Assembly (NCBI GenBank): GCA_903926285.1 | Contig: CAIYIP010000193.1 | Coordinates: forward strand, 1-12,408 | From: an uncultured Gammaproteobacteria bacterium | GTDB lineage: Bacteria; Pseudomonadota; Gammaproteobacteria; Pseudomonadales; Pseudohongiellaceae | DNA: 12,408 nucleotides | Direction of reading: 5' to 3' | Shown: positions 1 to 6,888 of the stretch, in pieces | How the letters are laid out: every line of letters starts with the position of its first letter | Position numbering within the stretch: position 1 is the stretch's first letter | Notes under the pieces: model-generated | Database searches by the model: none | What the model saw: only the letters and a program-made list of their open reading frames with translations | What the model was told of the DNA's origin: nothing | Position numbers and translations under genes: made by a program

Positions 1-1
1 A

Positions 2-46
2 AAGAATGATGATCGGTTTGAATTGCGGTATCACTACACGTATTAA
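2..46 (+). CDS. C-terminal tail of a probable outer-membrane beta-barrel protein (partial)
   Basis: An open frame enters from the left edge and stops at TAA 44-46. It reads KNDDRFELRYHYTY. The last ten residues alternate polar and large hydrophobic/aromatic side chains (F, L, Y, Y, Y at -9, -7, -5, -3, -1) and end in an aromatic residue. That is the pattern of the terminal strand (beta signal) recognised by the BAM complex in outer-membrane proteins. The stop lies about 30 bases before a hairpin terminator, as expected for a gene end. Only 14 codons are visible, and another + frame is also open here (to 65), so the family cannot be named and the call is tentative. Confidence 0.4.
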   Translation, partial: KNDDRFELRYHYTY

Positions 47-76
47 AATAGAAAAGCGGAATTAAAAAACCTCATA

Positions 77-104
77 AAAAAAGCCGGACTAATCCGGCTT
101 TTTT
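77..104. terminator. Bidirectional intrinsic terminator
   Basis: A 12-bp perfect stem (AAAAAAGCCGGA / TCCGGCTTTTTT) with a CTAA loop. The G+C-rich core is flanked by A and T runs, so it gives a U-tract in both directions. On the minus strand it lies about 20 bases after the stop of the molybdopterin subunit gene. On the + strand it would end transcription of the gene whose tail is at 2-46. This is a convergent arrangement. Confidence 0.85.
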
Positions 105-126
105 CTTTCAAGCTTTTCTTGCGAAC

Positions 127-2487
127 TTATACCAGCCTGTAGCCAGACTCGGACAGCGGCATCTTGCGGATACGCTCTCCGGTTGCATTGAAGATCGCGT
201 TGCTTACTGCAGCCAGCAAGGGCGGCAGGGAAGGCTCGCCACCACCTGAAGGATTGAACTCTGACGGCTCCAGGAAGAAGGTATCCAACTCCGGAGTTTG
301 CGGCATTCTGAGCAAAGGATATTGATGGAAGTTCTGCTGCTGAATCACGCCATTGTTAAAGGTGATCTTGGCATTGAACAACTGACTTAAGCCGTCAACG
401 ATGCCCCCTTCAAGCTGATTTTCGGCACCGTTGAGGTTGTGGATGAAACCGAAGTCGGCCACTGCCCACACCTTGTGTACCCTCACGTCTTTGTTCGCAC
501 TGACTTCTACATCTGCAATCTGCGCGACATAACCTGAGTGGCAGAAATAGAAGGACAGGCCAAGTGCACGACCTGCAGGCATTTCTTTGCCCCAGCCCGC
601 ACGCTCTGCAACTGTCTTGATAACGCTCGCAGCGCGGCCTCTGTGCATGCCTTGCGGGTTTTCCGATGGGAGTTCGTCACCCAGCGTATCTAACATGAAC
701 TGCACATGATCCTTGCCGGAAGCTACAGCCAGTTCATGCATGAAACTCTGGAAAGTGAAAGCGATCGCATTGGAAGAAGGCGCACGCATAGGTCCCGTCG
801 GGATGCCGTTCTGGAACAGTGTCTGCGTCAGCTTGAGATTGGGCACTACGTCCATCGGGAAGACCGTCGCAGACAGATCTGCACTGGTCATTGGACCTGT
901 GCCGTTGCCGGTCATGCTGATGAAATGGTCCTGGAAGGCAACGAGCTTGCCGCTGGCATCAAGACCTGCCTTATATGAATGGAAGCCGCCGGGGCGGAAG
1001 AAGTCGTGCATCATGTCGTCTTCACGGGTCCACTGTAATTTAACGGGACGACCTTCCATGCGACGCGCGATTGCAGTGGCTTCAAACACGTAGTCATTAG
1101 CCAGTTTACGACCGAAGCCGCCACCGATACGTGTCATGTGCAGGGTCGAATTTACGGCCTCAACGCCTGCCACAACCGCAGCACCGGCTTCACCACCTTG
1201 CGGAATTTGCGCAGGTGCCCAAACTTCGATTTTACCGTCCTTGAACAAGGCCGTGGTGGTTTCAGGTTCGAGCTGAGCGTGAGAGGCGTAGGGGTATTCA
1301 TAGAACGCAGAGACCACCTTCGCGGCACTTGCCAGAGCAGCAGGTGCATCGCCACGGTCGGCGGGTCCACGATTCGGGCCGTTCGGGCCGGGAGGACCTA
1401 TGTTGACCATCAGCGGCTCGCCATCCTGCTCGGCAATAGCAGTGGCCCGTGCCACGAGCTCTTCCCAGGTAGCGGTTTCGGCGGTGGAAGTGTCCCACTC
1501 GACTTCGAGCTCACGCTTCGCTTTGATCGCCGTCCACGTATTGCTGGCAACGATGGCCACGCCACCGAAGTGAGCGCCATTGTTGGCGCTGAAGAAGCGC
1601 GCATCCAGGAAAGGATCGATGATGAAAGCATCAATCACGCCCGGCAGGGACTTGATGTGCGCTTCATTAAAGGAAACTGCTTTACCGGCGATCTGCGGGC
1701 ACTTGGTGTAGGTGGCGTAAGCCATGTCGGGTAGAACCGTGTCGGCACCGAACAGCGGTTTGCCGGTGACGATTGCGATGTTATCCACGCCAGTGAAACG
1801 GCGGCCAAGCAGCTTGAACTGACTCTGGTCTTTCAGCGTCAGCGTAGCGACATCGGGTACTGGCATTGTTGCAGCCAGTTCGGCGAATTCGCCATAGCTC
1901 CACTCCCGGTTGGAAGCGGCATGCAGTACTTTGGTGTCGGCCGTGGTCAGTTCGGCAACCGGAAGTTTCAGTTGCTGCGAAGCGGCGGCGAGAATCATCG
2001 CACGCGCAGTCGCGCCAGCCTGGCGCATACCCATCCAATTCTGCAGGGTGGAAAGTGAGCCCGCGGCAAGTTGGTTGCCGTACTTGGTTACGTCAACGTC
2101 TGCTTGCACGACATCCACGTGTTCCCAGGCGCAATCGAGTTCCTCGGCAATGATCAGCGGCAGACCGGTTTTGATACCCTGTCCGCATTCGGGATTTTTG
2201 GCAAAGATATTGATGCGACCATCGGGTTTGATCTGTACAAAGGCGCTCAGCGTCGCAACGTCGGATGCAGCAGCCTCTTGCGCGAAAGCTTTCTTGCTAC
2301 CTGCCGTAGCGAAGCCACCGAGGATCAAACCGCCGCCGGCAAAACCACTCAACCGCAGGAAGCCGCGACGGCTTACTTCAGGCAGTTTGATCTCCGGCAG
2401 GTCACTGGCAGTGATCATTTCCTGAAAAAACTCGGGCAATTCTGCGAGAGGCAGAGCTTGGTGTTGTGTATTGATTGGCTTGTTCAT
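127..2487 (-). CDS. Molybdopterin-binding subunit of a periplasmic xanthine dehydrogenase-family hydroxylase (isoquinoline 1-oxidoreductase beta-like)
   Basis: A 786-residue large subunit of a molybdenum hydroxylase, expected to oxidise an aldehyde or N-heterocycle using water as oxygen donor; the substrate is unknown. A twin-arginine signal (SRRGFLRLSG, Arg40-Arg41) is followed by a hydrophobic stretch and a likely cleavage after AFA69, so it should be exported folded by Tat. Cofactor-domain motifs include CGQGIKTGLP near 101-110, GGGFGRK at 455-461 and WTREDDM near 486. The C-terminal GGGEPSLPP carries the expected catalytic Glu at about 751. The 38 residues before the Arg pair are long for a Tat leader but look usual for this subfamily. 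A Gly/Pro-rich loop lies at about 363-379. The start overlaps the stop of the upstream 2Fe-2S gene by 4 nt (ATGA), with GGGAGAG just upstream. No cytochrome or cofactor-insertion (XdhC) gene is adjacent. Confidence 0.9.
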   Translation of the reverse strand: MNKPINTQHQALPLAELPEFFQEMITASDLPEIKLPEVSRRGFLRLSGFAGGGLILGGFATAGSKKAFAQEAAASDVATLSAFVQIKPDGRINIFAKNPECGQGIKTGLPLIIAEELDCAWEHVDVVQADVDVTKYGNQLAAGSLSTLQNWMGMRQAGATARAMILAAASQQLKLPVAELTTADTKVLHAASNREWSYGEFAELAATMPVPDVATLTLKDQSQFKLLGRRFTGVDNIAIVTGKPLFGADTVLPDMAYATYTKCPQIAGKAVSFNEAHIKSLPGVIDAFIIDPFLDARFFSANNGAHFGGVAIVASNTWTAIKAKRELEVEWDTSTAETATWEELVARATAIAEQDGEPLMVNIGPPGPNGPNRGPADRGDAPAALASAAKVVSAFYEYPYASHAQLEPETTTALFKDGKIEVWAPAQIPQGGEAGAAVVAGVEAVNSTLHMTRIGGGFGRKLANDYVFEATAIARRMEGRPVKLQWTREDDMMHDFFRPGGFHSYKAGLDASGKLVAFQDHFISMTGNGTGPMTSADLSATVFPMDVVPNLKLTQTLFQNGIPTGPMRAPSSNAIAFTFQSFMHELAVASGKDHVQFMLDTLGDELPSENPQGMHRGRAASVIKTVAERAGWGKEMPAGRALGLSFYFCHSGYVAQIADVEVSANKDVRVHKVWAVADFGFIHNLNGAENQLEGGIVDGLSQLFNAKITFNNGVIQQQNFHQYPLLRMPQTPELDTFFLEPSEFNPSGGGEPSLPPLLAAVSNAIFNATGERIRKMPLSESGYRLV

Positions 2488-2990
2488 ACTCGCTCTCCCT
2501 GTTCGGCAGCATTGTAGAAGGCAGTGCCATTCATGCTTGAAGCGGCAGATTTAATGGCGCGTTTGATTCGGGTATAAGTGGCACAGCGGCAGATATTGCC
2601 TGACATTGCTGCGTCAATATCTTCATCAGTTGGATTGGAATTGTTGCTCAATAAAGCAGTGGCACTCATGATCTGGCCAGCCTGGCAGTAACCGCACTGG
2701 GCAACATCGTGCTCAACCCATGCCTGCTGTACCGGGGTCAGCGCGCCATCTGCAGCAGCAAGTCCTTCGATAGTGGTGATTTGTTCGTTAGTAAGATTAC
2801 CAACCGGGATCTGACAAGAGCGTACTGGCGCGCCGTTGAGATGTACTGTGCAGGCTCCGCACTGCGCTATACCGCAGCCGTATTTTGTACCGAGGAGACC
2901 AACCGTATCCCGCAGCACCCACAAAAGCGGGGTGGAGGGATCGATTTCCCCGATGTCCATCGTTTGACCGTTGATCTGTAAAGTTGCCAT
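2484..2990 (-). CDS. (2Fe-2S)-binding subunit of the molybdenum hydroxylase (isoquinoline 1-oxidoreductase alpha-like)
   Basis: A 168-residue small subunit that passes electrons from the molybdenum centre to an acceptor. The N-terminal plant-type ferredoxin domain has cluster ligands Cys39, Cys44, Cys47 and Cys59. The C-terminal all-helical domain has CGYC (Cys99, Cys102) and CRC (Cys134, Cys136) for the second cluster. Both ligand sets are complete and the length is normal for the family. It has no signal peptide. By analogy with related enzymes, it would be carried to the periplasm bound to the Tat-exported large subunit encoded immediately downstream (4-nt overlap). AGGGAGAG stands five bases before the ATG, which supports this start. 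There is no FAD subunit, as in two-subunit Ior enzymes that use a membrane or cytochrome acceptor. Confidence 0.9.
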   Translation of the reverse strand: MATLQINGQTMDIGEIDPSTPLLWVLRDTVGLLGTKYGCGIAQCGACTVHLNGAPVRSCQIPVGNLTNEQITTIEGLAAADGALTPVQQAWVEHDVAQCGYCQAGQIMSATALLSNNSNPTDEDIDAAMSGNICRCATYTRIKRAIKSAASSMNGTAFYNAAEQGERV

Positions 2991-3299
2991 AACAACTCTC
3001 CCTGGTTAGCTTGTTTTTGGGTTTAAATGAAAAGTGGACGCTTGTTTTGACTGTAATTGCCAGCGAAAAAAGTACTTCAAAGTAAACCACTTAATCAGTG
3101 GAATCAAGCTCTATCTTGGTGCTGGCGCACCATCGTATACTGGCTCAAGACCGAATAAATGTATGGCAGGAGACAGGCCACACGCCCGTTTTGTTGCACG
3201 CTTTGAATCCTTCGTTTCTACTTTTTTAAGCTTGTCTTCAGAGACTGAAACCCTCGGCTCACGCTGAAGCCATCCACACATGAGGAAATCACGTTACCC
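2991..3299. promoter_or_regulatory. Divergent intergenic region with three dyad repeats
   Basis: About 310 bases separate the divergent molybdenum hydroxylase operon and larA. No convincing gene lies here. Three small inverted repeats cluster in 63 bases: AAGTACTT (3070-3077), CCACT-TAATC-AGTGG (3087-3101) and TGGTGC-TGGC-GCACCA (3117-3132). Four bases beyond the last is TATACT (3136-3141), a 5/6 match to a sigma70 -10 box on the + strand, with no good -35 at the right distance. The dyads could be operators controlling one or both genes; this is inference from position and symmetry. Confidence 0.35.
2996..3003 (-). promoter_or_regulatory. Ribosome binding site of the 2Fe-2S subunit gene
   Basis: On the minus strand, AGGGAGAG followed by TTGTT and ATG. 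This is a strong Shine-Dalgarno match at good spacing and fixes the start at 2990. Confidence 0.75.
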
Positions 3300-4583
3300 A
3301 TGCAGATTGAACTGCCTTATGGCAATACGCGCATTGCGCTCGAAGTCCCGCATCCTCTGGTTGATGTCATCAGGCCGCGCTTCGTTGTGGGCCTTGAGAA
3401 CGAAGCAGCGTCATTTGCCGAAGCCCTGCGCAAACCGCTCGGATGTGAGCCGCTCAGCAAGCAGATAAACACTGGCCATCAGATTGCAGTGGTAATTCCC
3501 GATATTACGCGGGCACTTCCGTCCGAGCGCCTGCTGACCTGGCTATTCGCGGAGCTTGACCATGTACCAGTCGAGAACTTTGTCATAATCATCGGCACGG
3601 GTACCCATCGCCCGAACACCCCACAGGAAATTGTGCGCATGGTGGGGGCTGACATCGCTGCCCGATACAAGGTGATCAATCACAACGCCTTCGATCCTGA
3701 CTCCCTGCGTCAGATAGGCACGCGCGAGGGCGGATTCCCCATTTATATGAACCGCCATTATGTGGAAGCCGATAAACGCATTATCATGGGCTTTATCGAA
3801 CCCCATTTCATGGCCGGCTTTTCCGGTGGCTATAAGGCGATTTTCCCGGGCATTACCGATTTTGAATCGATCATGTTCTATCACCGCGCCGCCGTGATTG
3901 GCGATCCTCGCAGCACTTGGGGCAATCTCGACCGCAATCCGACCCAGGAACAGATCCGCCGGAATGGCGCGCAGGCCGGGGTCGATTTCTGTATCAATGT
4001 CACGCTCAATTCCCAAGGGCAGATCACCGCTTTCTTCTGTGGTGATGTCGTCACCGCCCATGACCAGGGCTGCGCGTTTGCCAAGGCAACCGCCATGGTC
4101 AGATGTGATCATGCCTACCCAGTGGTTATCACCAGCAACAGCGGCTATCCGCTCGATCAGAATTTGTATCAGGCTGTGAAAGGTATGTCAGCCGCAGCGC
4201 AGATTGTCGAAGATGGCGGCCTCATCATCGTCGCCGCCCGTTGTAATGACGGCTTTCCGGTGCACGGCAACTTTCAGAAATTTCTGTTCGAGTACGAAGG
4301 CCCGCAGGCGTTTCTGGATGCGCTATTCAGCCCCGGTTTTGCCCAGCAAGACCAGTGGCAGAACCAGCTGCTGGCATTGATTCAGTTGAAGGCGCGGATT
4401 GCGGTGTTCAGCGAACTCGAGGCTGGGGATCTGCTCAAGGCCCACTTTGAGCCGGTTGCCGATCTGAATGCGTTTGTCAAAGGAGCTGTTGCTGGGTTGC
4501 CAAACACAGCACGCATAGCTGTCCTGCCCGAAGGCCCCATGACCATTCCCTGGCTGGATAGTCAAAGTCGACAGGCTGGCTAA
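3300..4583 (+). CDS. larA: LarA-family nickel-pincer nucleotide-dependent racemase/epimerase
   Basis: A 427-residue member of the lactate racemase (DUF2088) family. These cytoplasmic enzymes use a covalently bound nickel-pincer nucleotide to racemise or epimerise 2-hydroxyacids by hydride transfer. The usual residues are present: IPDITR (Asp68, Arg71), GTGTHR (His103), and EPHFMAGFSGGYKAIFPG with His169 as a nickel ligand and Lys179 as the pincer lysine. His195 in MFYHR matches the other nickel-site histidine. Length is typical. GAGG at 3282-3285 is a somewhat distant ribosome site for the ATG at 3300. The genes making the cofactor (larB, larC, larE) are not in this window. LarA homologues act on several hydroxyacids and even sugars, so lactate is only the default guess. 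It converges with the multicopper oxidase gene, leaving 40 bases between stops. Confidence 0.88.
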   Translation: MQIELPYGNTRIALEVPHPLVDVIRPRFVVGLENEAASFAEALRKPLGCEPLSKQINTGHQIAVVIPDITRALPSERLLTWLFAELDHVPVENFVIIIGTGTHRPNTPQEIVRMVGADIAARYKVINHNAFDPDSLRQIGTREGGFPIYMNRHYVEADKRIIMGFIEPHFMAGFSGGYKAIFPGITDFESIMFYHRAAVIGDPRSTWGNLDRNPTQEQIRRNGAQAGVDFCINVTLNSQGQITAFFCGDVVTAHDQGCAFAKATAMVRCDHAYPVVITSNSGYPLDQNLYQAVKGMSAAAQIVEDGGLIIVAARCNDGFPVHGNFQKFLFEYEGPQAFLDALFSPGFAQQDQWQNQLLALIQLKARIAVFSELEAGDLLKAHFEPVADLNAFVKGAVAGLPNTARIAVLPEGPMTIPWLDSQSRQAG

Positions 4584-4623
4584 AGTAAGCGGTTACTTAC
4601 CAACCTGCGGATACCTGAATCAT

Positions 4624-6099
4624 TCATTCAGTATGATTGGCATGCTCGTCCACTTGTGATGCATCGGCAGGAGCCACATGCAGATGGCCCATCATGCCGG
4701 CTTCAGCATGGTCGAGAATGTGGCAGTGATACATCCACATGCCGGGGCGATTATCAAAGGTCACGGCAAGTTTGAGTGAGGTTTTACTCTGAACGTCGAC
4801 CGTGTCCTTCCATTCCGGTACACGGGCGTCATCGAGCACCTGAAAGAAGAAACCGTGCATGTGAAACGGATGCGCAAAATCGGTGTCGTTGCGCACGGTC
4901 CATACTTGCGTCTCGCCTACCTTGGCCTCAATCGGTATGGCATGGTCATGATGCTTGCCATTAATGCCCATGATGACCTGGTCATTGGAATCGATCACGA
5001 TAGTCAGGTTGATTTCCTGCTCCATGGCACCCGCAATATCGATGGGTTGAATATCGCGTAATTGCTCGGGAATTGTTGCCGGGATAACAGCTGGCTCATC
5101 GACGGTTTTGATTGTCATCATGGCTTCTGAAAAGCGGTTGAACGTGGTGCCATAACCACGTTCGGTCGGATACCACTTGAGCACGTCTTCAGTGCCCGGC
5201 GCATCAGGCGGAGTGAACACGAAGTCGGCACGTTCGCCGGGAACTATCTTGATCTCATCGACTATGTTGGTGCGGGCCGCGAGACCATTGTCGCCACCGA
5301 GCTTGTAGAGCGGGATACGTTTGTAACGCAGCGTGTAATAGCGCGCGCGTGTCGCATTGATTACGCGCCAGCGCTGTTGCTTGCCCTGCCGAACTTTCAG
5401 CTCAGGCATGACTTTGCCATTTACGAGCAGGACCTCACCTTCGCGGCCGAAGAGGTCGCCGAATGCGGTGCCGGCGTTGGCGGGCTTGAACTGGCCATCG
5501 GGTTCCAGGCTCATGTCGGAAAGCATGAGTACGAGGTCGTCACCGAAGACTTTGGGGTCAGCCGGATCTTTCACAATAATGGGGCCATAAAGGCCATAAC
5601 CTACCTGGGCTGCGGAATCGATATGTGGGTGATACCAGTAGGTACCGGCATCCCCAACCACATAGTCGTAGACGAATTCACCACCGGTTTCAACGGGATC
5701 CTGGGTAAGACCCGGCGCGCCATCCATGTTGTTGGGCAGCCGCATGCCATGCCAGTGAACACTCGTGGATGCAGGCACAGAATTTTTGAAATGCACAATC
5801 AGGCGATCGCCGACATTTGCGCTGATCAATGGGCCGGGCAGCGAACCGTTGTAAGTCCACACTGGCGTCATTTTGCCCGGGATAATTTCCATTTCGGTGA
5901 TTTTTGCTTCGAGCTCTATCTCGACGATCTTCGGGTCTGGATTGATATCGACTGCTTTAGCGAGAGAAATGCCATCATCCCAGCCTTCAGGCTGTTCTAC
6001 ATCCATCGCACCGAGAGTCGCTTCCTGGGCAACAGTAAAGCCGGCGCTTAGGGCCGACAGAATAATGAGGAGGAGTGGCTTCAACATAACAAATACCAT
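4624..6099 (-). CDS. Secreted multicopper oxidase (laccase/CueO-like)
   Basis: A 491-residue cupredoxin-repeat oxidase coupling one-electron substrate oxidation to reduction of O2 to water, probably in the periplasm. All four copper-binding blocks are intact: HWH (115-117), YWYHPH (His157, His159), HPFHMH (His410, His413, His415) and HCHILDH (458-464). Cys459 is the type 1 ligand and Met469, ten residues on, is the axial ligand, as in CueO. The N-terminal MLKPLLLIILSALSAGFTVA is a Sec-type signal with no twin arginine. Neither the ATG at 6099 nor the in-frame ATG at 6087 has a clear Shine-Dalgarno; the latter gives the more compact signal peptide. I see no methionine-rich cuprous-oxidase insert. 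The substrate (metal or phenol) cannot be read. The gene is alone, between a convergent larA and the sodB terminator. Confidence 0.9.
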   Translation of the reverse strand: MVFVMLKPLLLIILSALSAGFTVAQEATLGAMDVEQPEGWDDGISLAKAVDINPDPKIVEIELEAKITEMEIIPGKMTPVWTYNGSLPGPLISANVGDRLIVHFKNSVPASTSVHWHGMRLPNNMDGAPGLTQDPVETGGEFVYDYVVGDAGTYWYHPHIDSAAQVGYGLYGPIIVKDPADPKVFGDDLVLMLSDMSLEPDGQFKPANAGTAFGDLFGREGEVLLVNGKVMPELKVRQGKQQRWRVINATRARYYTLRYKRIPLYKLGGDNGLAARTNIVDEIKIVPGERADFVFTPPDAPGTEDVLKWYPTERGYGTTFNRFSEAMMTIKTVDEPAVIPATIPEQLRDIQPIDIAGAMEQEINLTIVIDSNDQVIMGINGKHHDHAIPIEAKVGETQVWTVRNDTDFAHPFHMHGFFFQVLDDARVPEWKDTVDVQSKTSLKLAVTFDNRPGMWMYHCHILDHAEAGMMGHLHVAPADASQVDEHANHTE

Positions 6100-6138
6100 A
6101 ACGAAACCGTGACGGATTTATTATGGGGCCCAAAAATG

Positions 6139-6165
6139 CAAAAGCGAGCCGCAGGCCCGCTTTTG
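6139..6165 (-). terminator. Intrinsic terminator after sodB
   Basis: A hairpin with outer arms CAAAAGCG / CGCTTTTG, one A/C mismatch, then inner GCC / GGC around a GCA loop. On the minus strand the stem is followed by CATTTTT. It lies about 30 bases after the sodB stop and before the multicopper oxidase start, so the two minus-strand genes are probably separate transcripts. Confidence 0.75.
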
Positions 6166-6196
6166 TTTGATCTGGCACAACCAAATCAGGAAAGGT

Positions 6197-6784
6197 TCAG
6201 CCGCCGAAGTTCTGGCTTGCGAAATTCCAGTTGGCGAGCGCCCAGAAACCTTCCATGTATTTGGGACGCAGATTTCGGTAATCGATGTAATAGGCGTGTT
6301 CCCACAAATCAACAGTAAGCAGCGCTTTAACAGATGGATCCGTCAGCGGGGTTCCGGCATTGGAGGTGTTGACGATGGCGAGGCTGCCGTCGGATTTTTT
6401 CACGAGCCAGGTCCATGAAGACGCGAAGTTGTTGATCGCACTGTCAGTGAACTTTGTTTTGAAATCGGCAAAGGAGCCAAAGCTCTTCTTGATAGCGTCA
6501 GCCAGCGCGCCCGTGGGTTCGCCGCCGCCAGTAGGACTCAGGCTGTGCCAGTAGAAGGTGTGGTTCCAGATTTGCGCGGCATTGTTGAACACCGGGCCTG
6601 GGGCCGCTGACTTGATCACTTCTTCCAGCGACTTGCTGGCATCAGGCGAACCTTCGAGCAATGAGTTGAGTTTTACCACGTAAGCGTTGTGATGTTTGCC
6701 ATGATGGTATTCGAGTGTTTCTTTTGAGATGTGTGGAACGAGCGCGTCCTGAGCATAGGGCAGCGGCGGCAAGGTAAAGGCCAT
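6197..6784 (-). CDS. sodB: Superoxide dismutase [Fe]
   Basis: A 195-residue cytoplasmic enzyme converting superoxide to O2 and H2O2. The metal ligands are visible: His27 (YHHGKHH), His75 (QIWNHTFYWH), Asp159 and His163 (DLWEHAYYIDY). The second-shell Gln71, four residues before His75, and the AAQIWNH context mark the iron rather than the manganese type. Tyr35 of the active-site gateway is present. Length matches E. coli SodB. There is no signal peptide. AAGGAG six bases before the ATG (minus strand, 6791-6796) supports the start. The gene follows ftsX by about 104 bases in the same direction, far enough for its own promoter, and ends at a hairpin terminator. In many relatives rpoH occupies this position after ftsX. 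Confidence 0.96.
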   Translation of the reverse strand: MAFTLPPLPYAQDALVPHISKETLEYHHGKHHNAYVVKLNSLLEGSPDASKSLEEVIKSAAPGPVFNNAAQIWNHTFYWHSLSPTGGGEPTGALADAIKKSFGSFADFKTKFTDSAINNFASSWTWLVKKSDGSLAIVNTSNAGTPLTDPSVKALLTVDLWEHAYYIDYRNLRPKYMEGFWALANWNFASQNFGG

Positions 6785-6790
6785 GTTGAT

Positions 6791-6796
6791 CTCCTT
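6791..6796 (-). promoter_or_regulatory. Ribosome binding site of sodB
   Basis: AAGGAG on the minus strand, six bases before the ATG at 6784, at ideal spacing. Confidence 0.8.
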
Positions 6797-6888
6797 GTAT
6801 GGTCCTGGATTAATGAATCAGAAAAACTGAAAGTGAGGGCAAGTGTACCTGAAATACCAGGAATGTGGCCAAGCCGTAAATTCATCTG

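Noticed and set aside
1138..1734. Long open frame on the + strand opposite the molybdopterin subunit
   Set aside because: Antisense shadow of a well-supported gene; its translation has no domain pattern and no ribosome site.
1910..2425. 171-codon + strand frame opposite the Tat signal region
   Set aside because: Shadow frame caused by codon bias on the other strand; the product is low in recognisable structure.
3034..3267. 77-codon + strand frame in the iorA-larA gap
   Set aside because: Composition is unlike a protein, there is no Shine-Dalgarno, and it overlaps the dyad cluster; more likely regulatory DNA.
3543..4112. 189-codon minus frame inside larA
   Set aside because: Shadow of larA, whose active-site motifs are intact throughout.
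4583..4598. Hairpin AAGTAA-GCGG-TTACTT between convergent larA and the oxidase gene
   Set aside because: Only six A/T-rich pairs and no T-run on either side, so not convincing as a terminator.
5377..6051. 224-codon + frame inside the multicopper oxidase gene
   Set aside because: Shadow; the minus-strand frame carries all copper ligands and a signal peptide.
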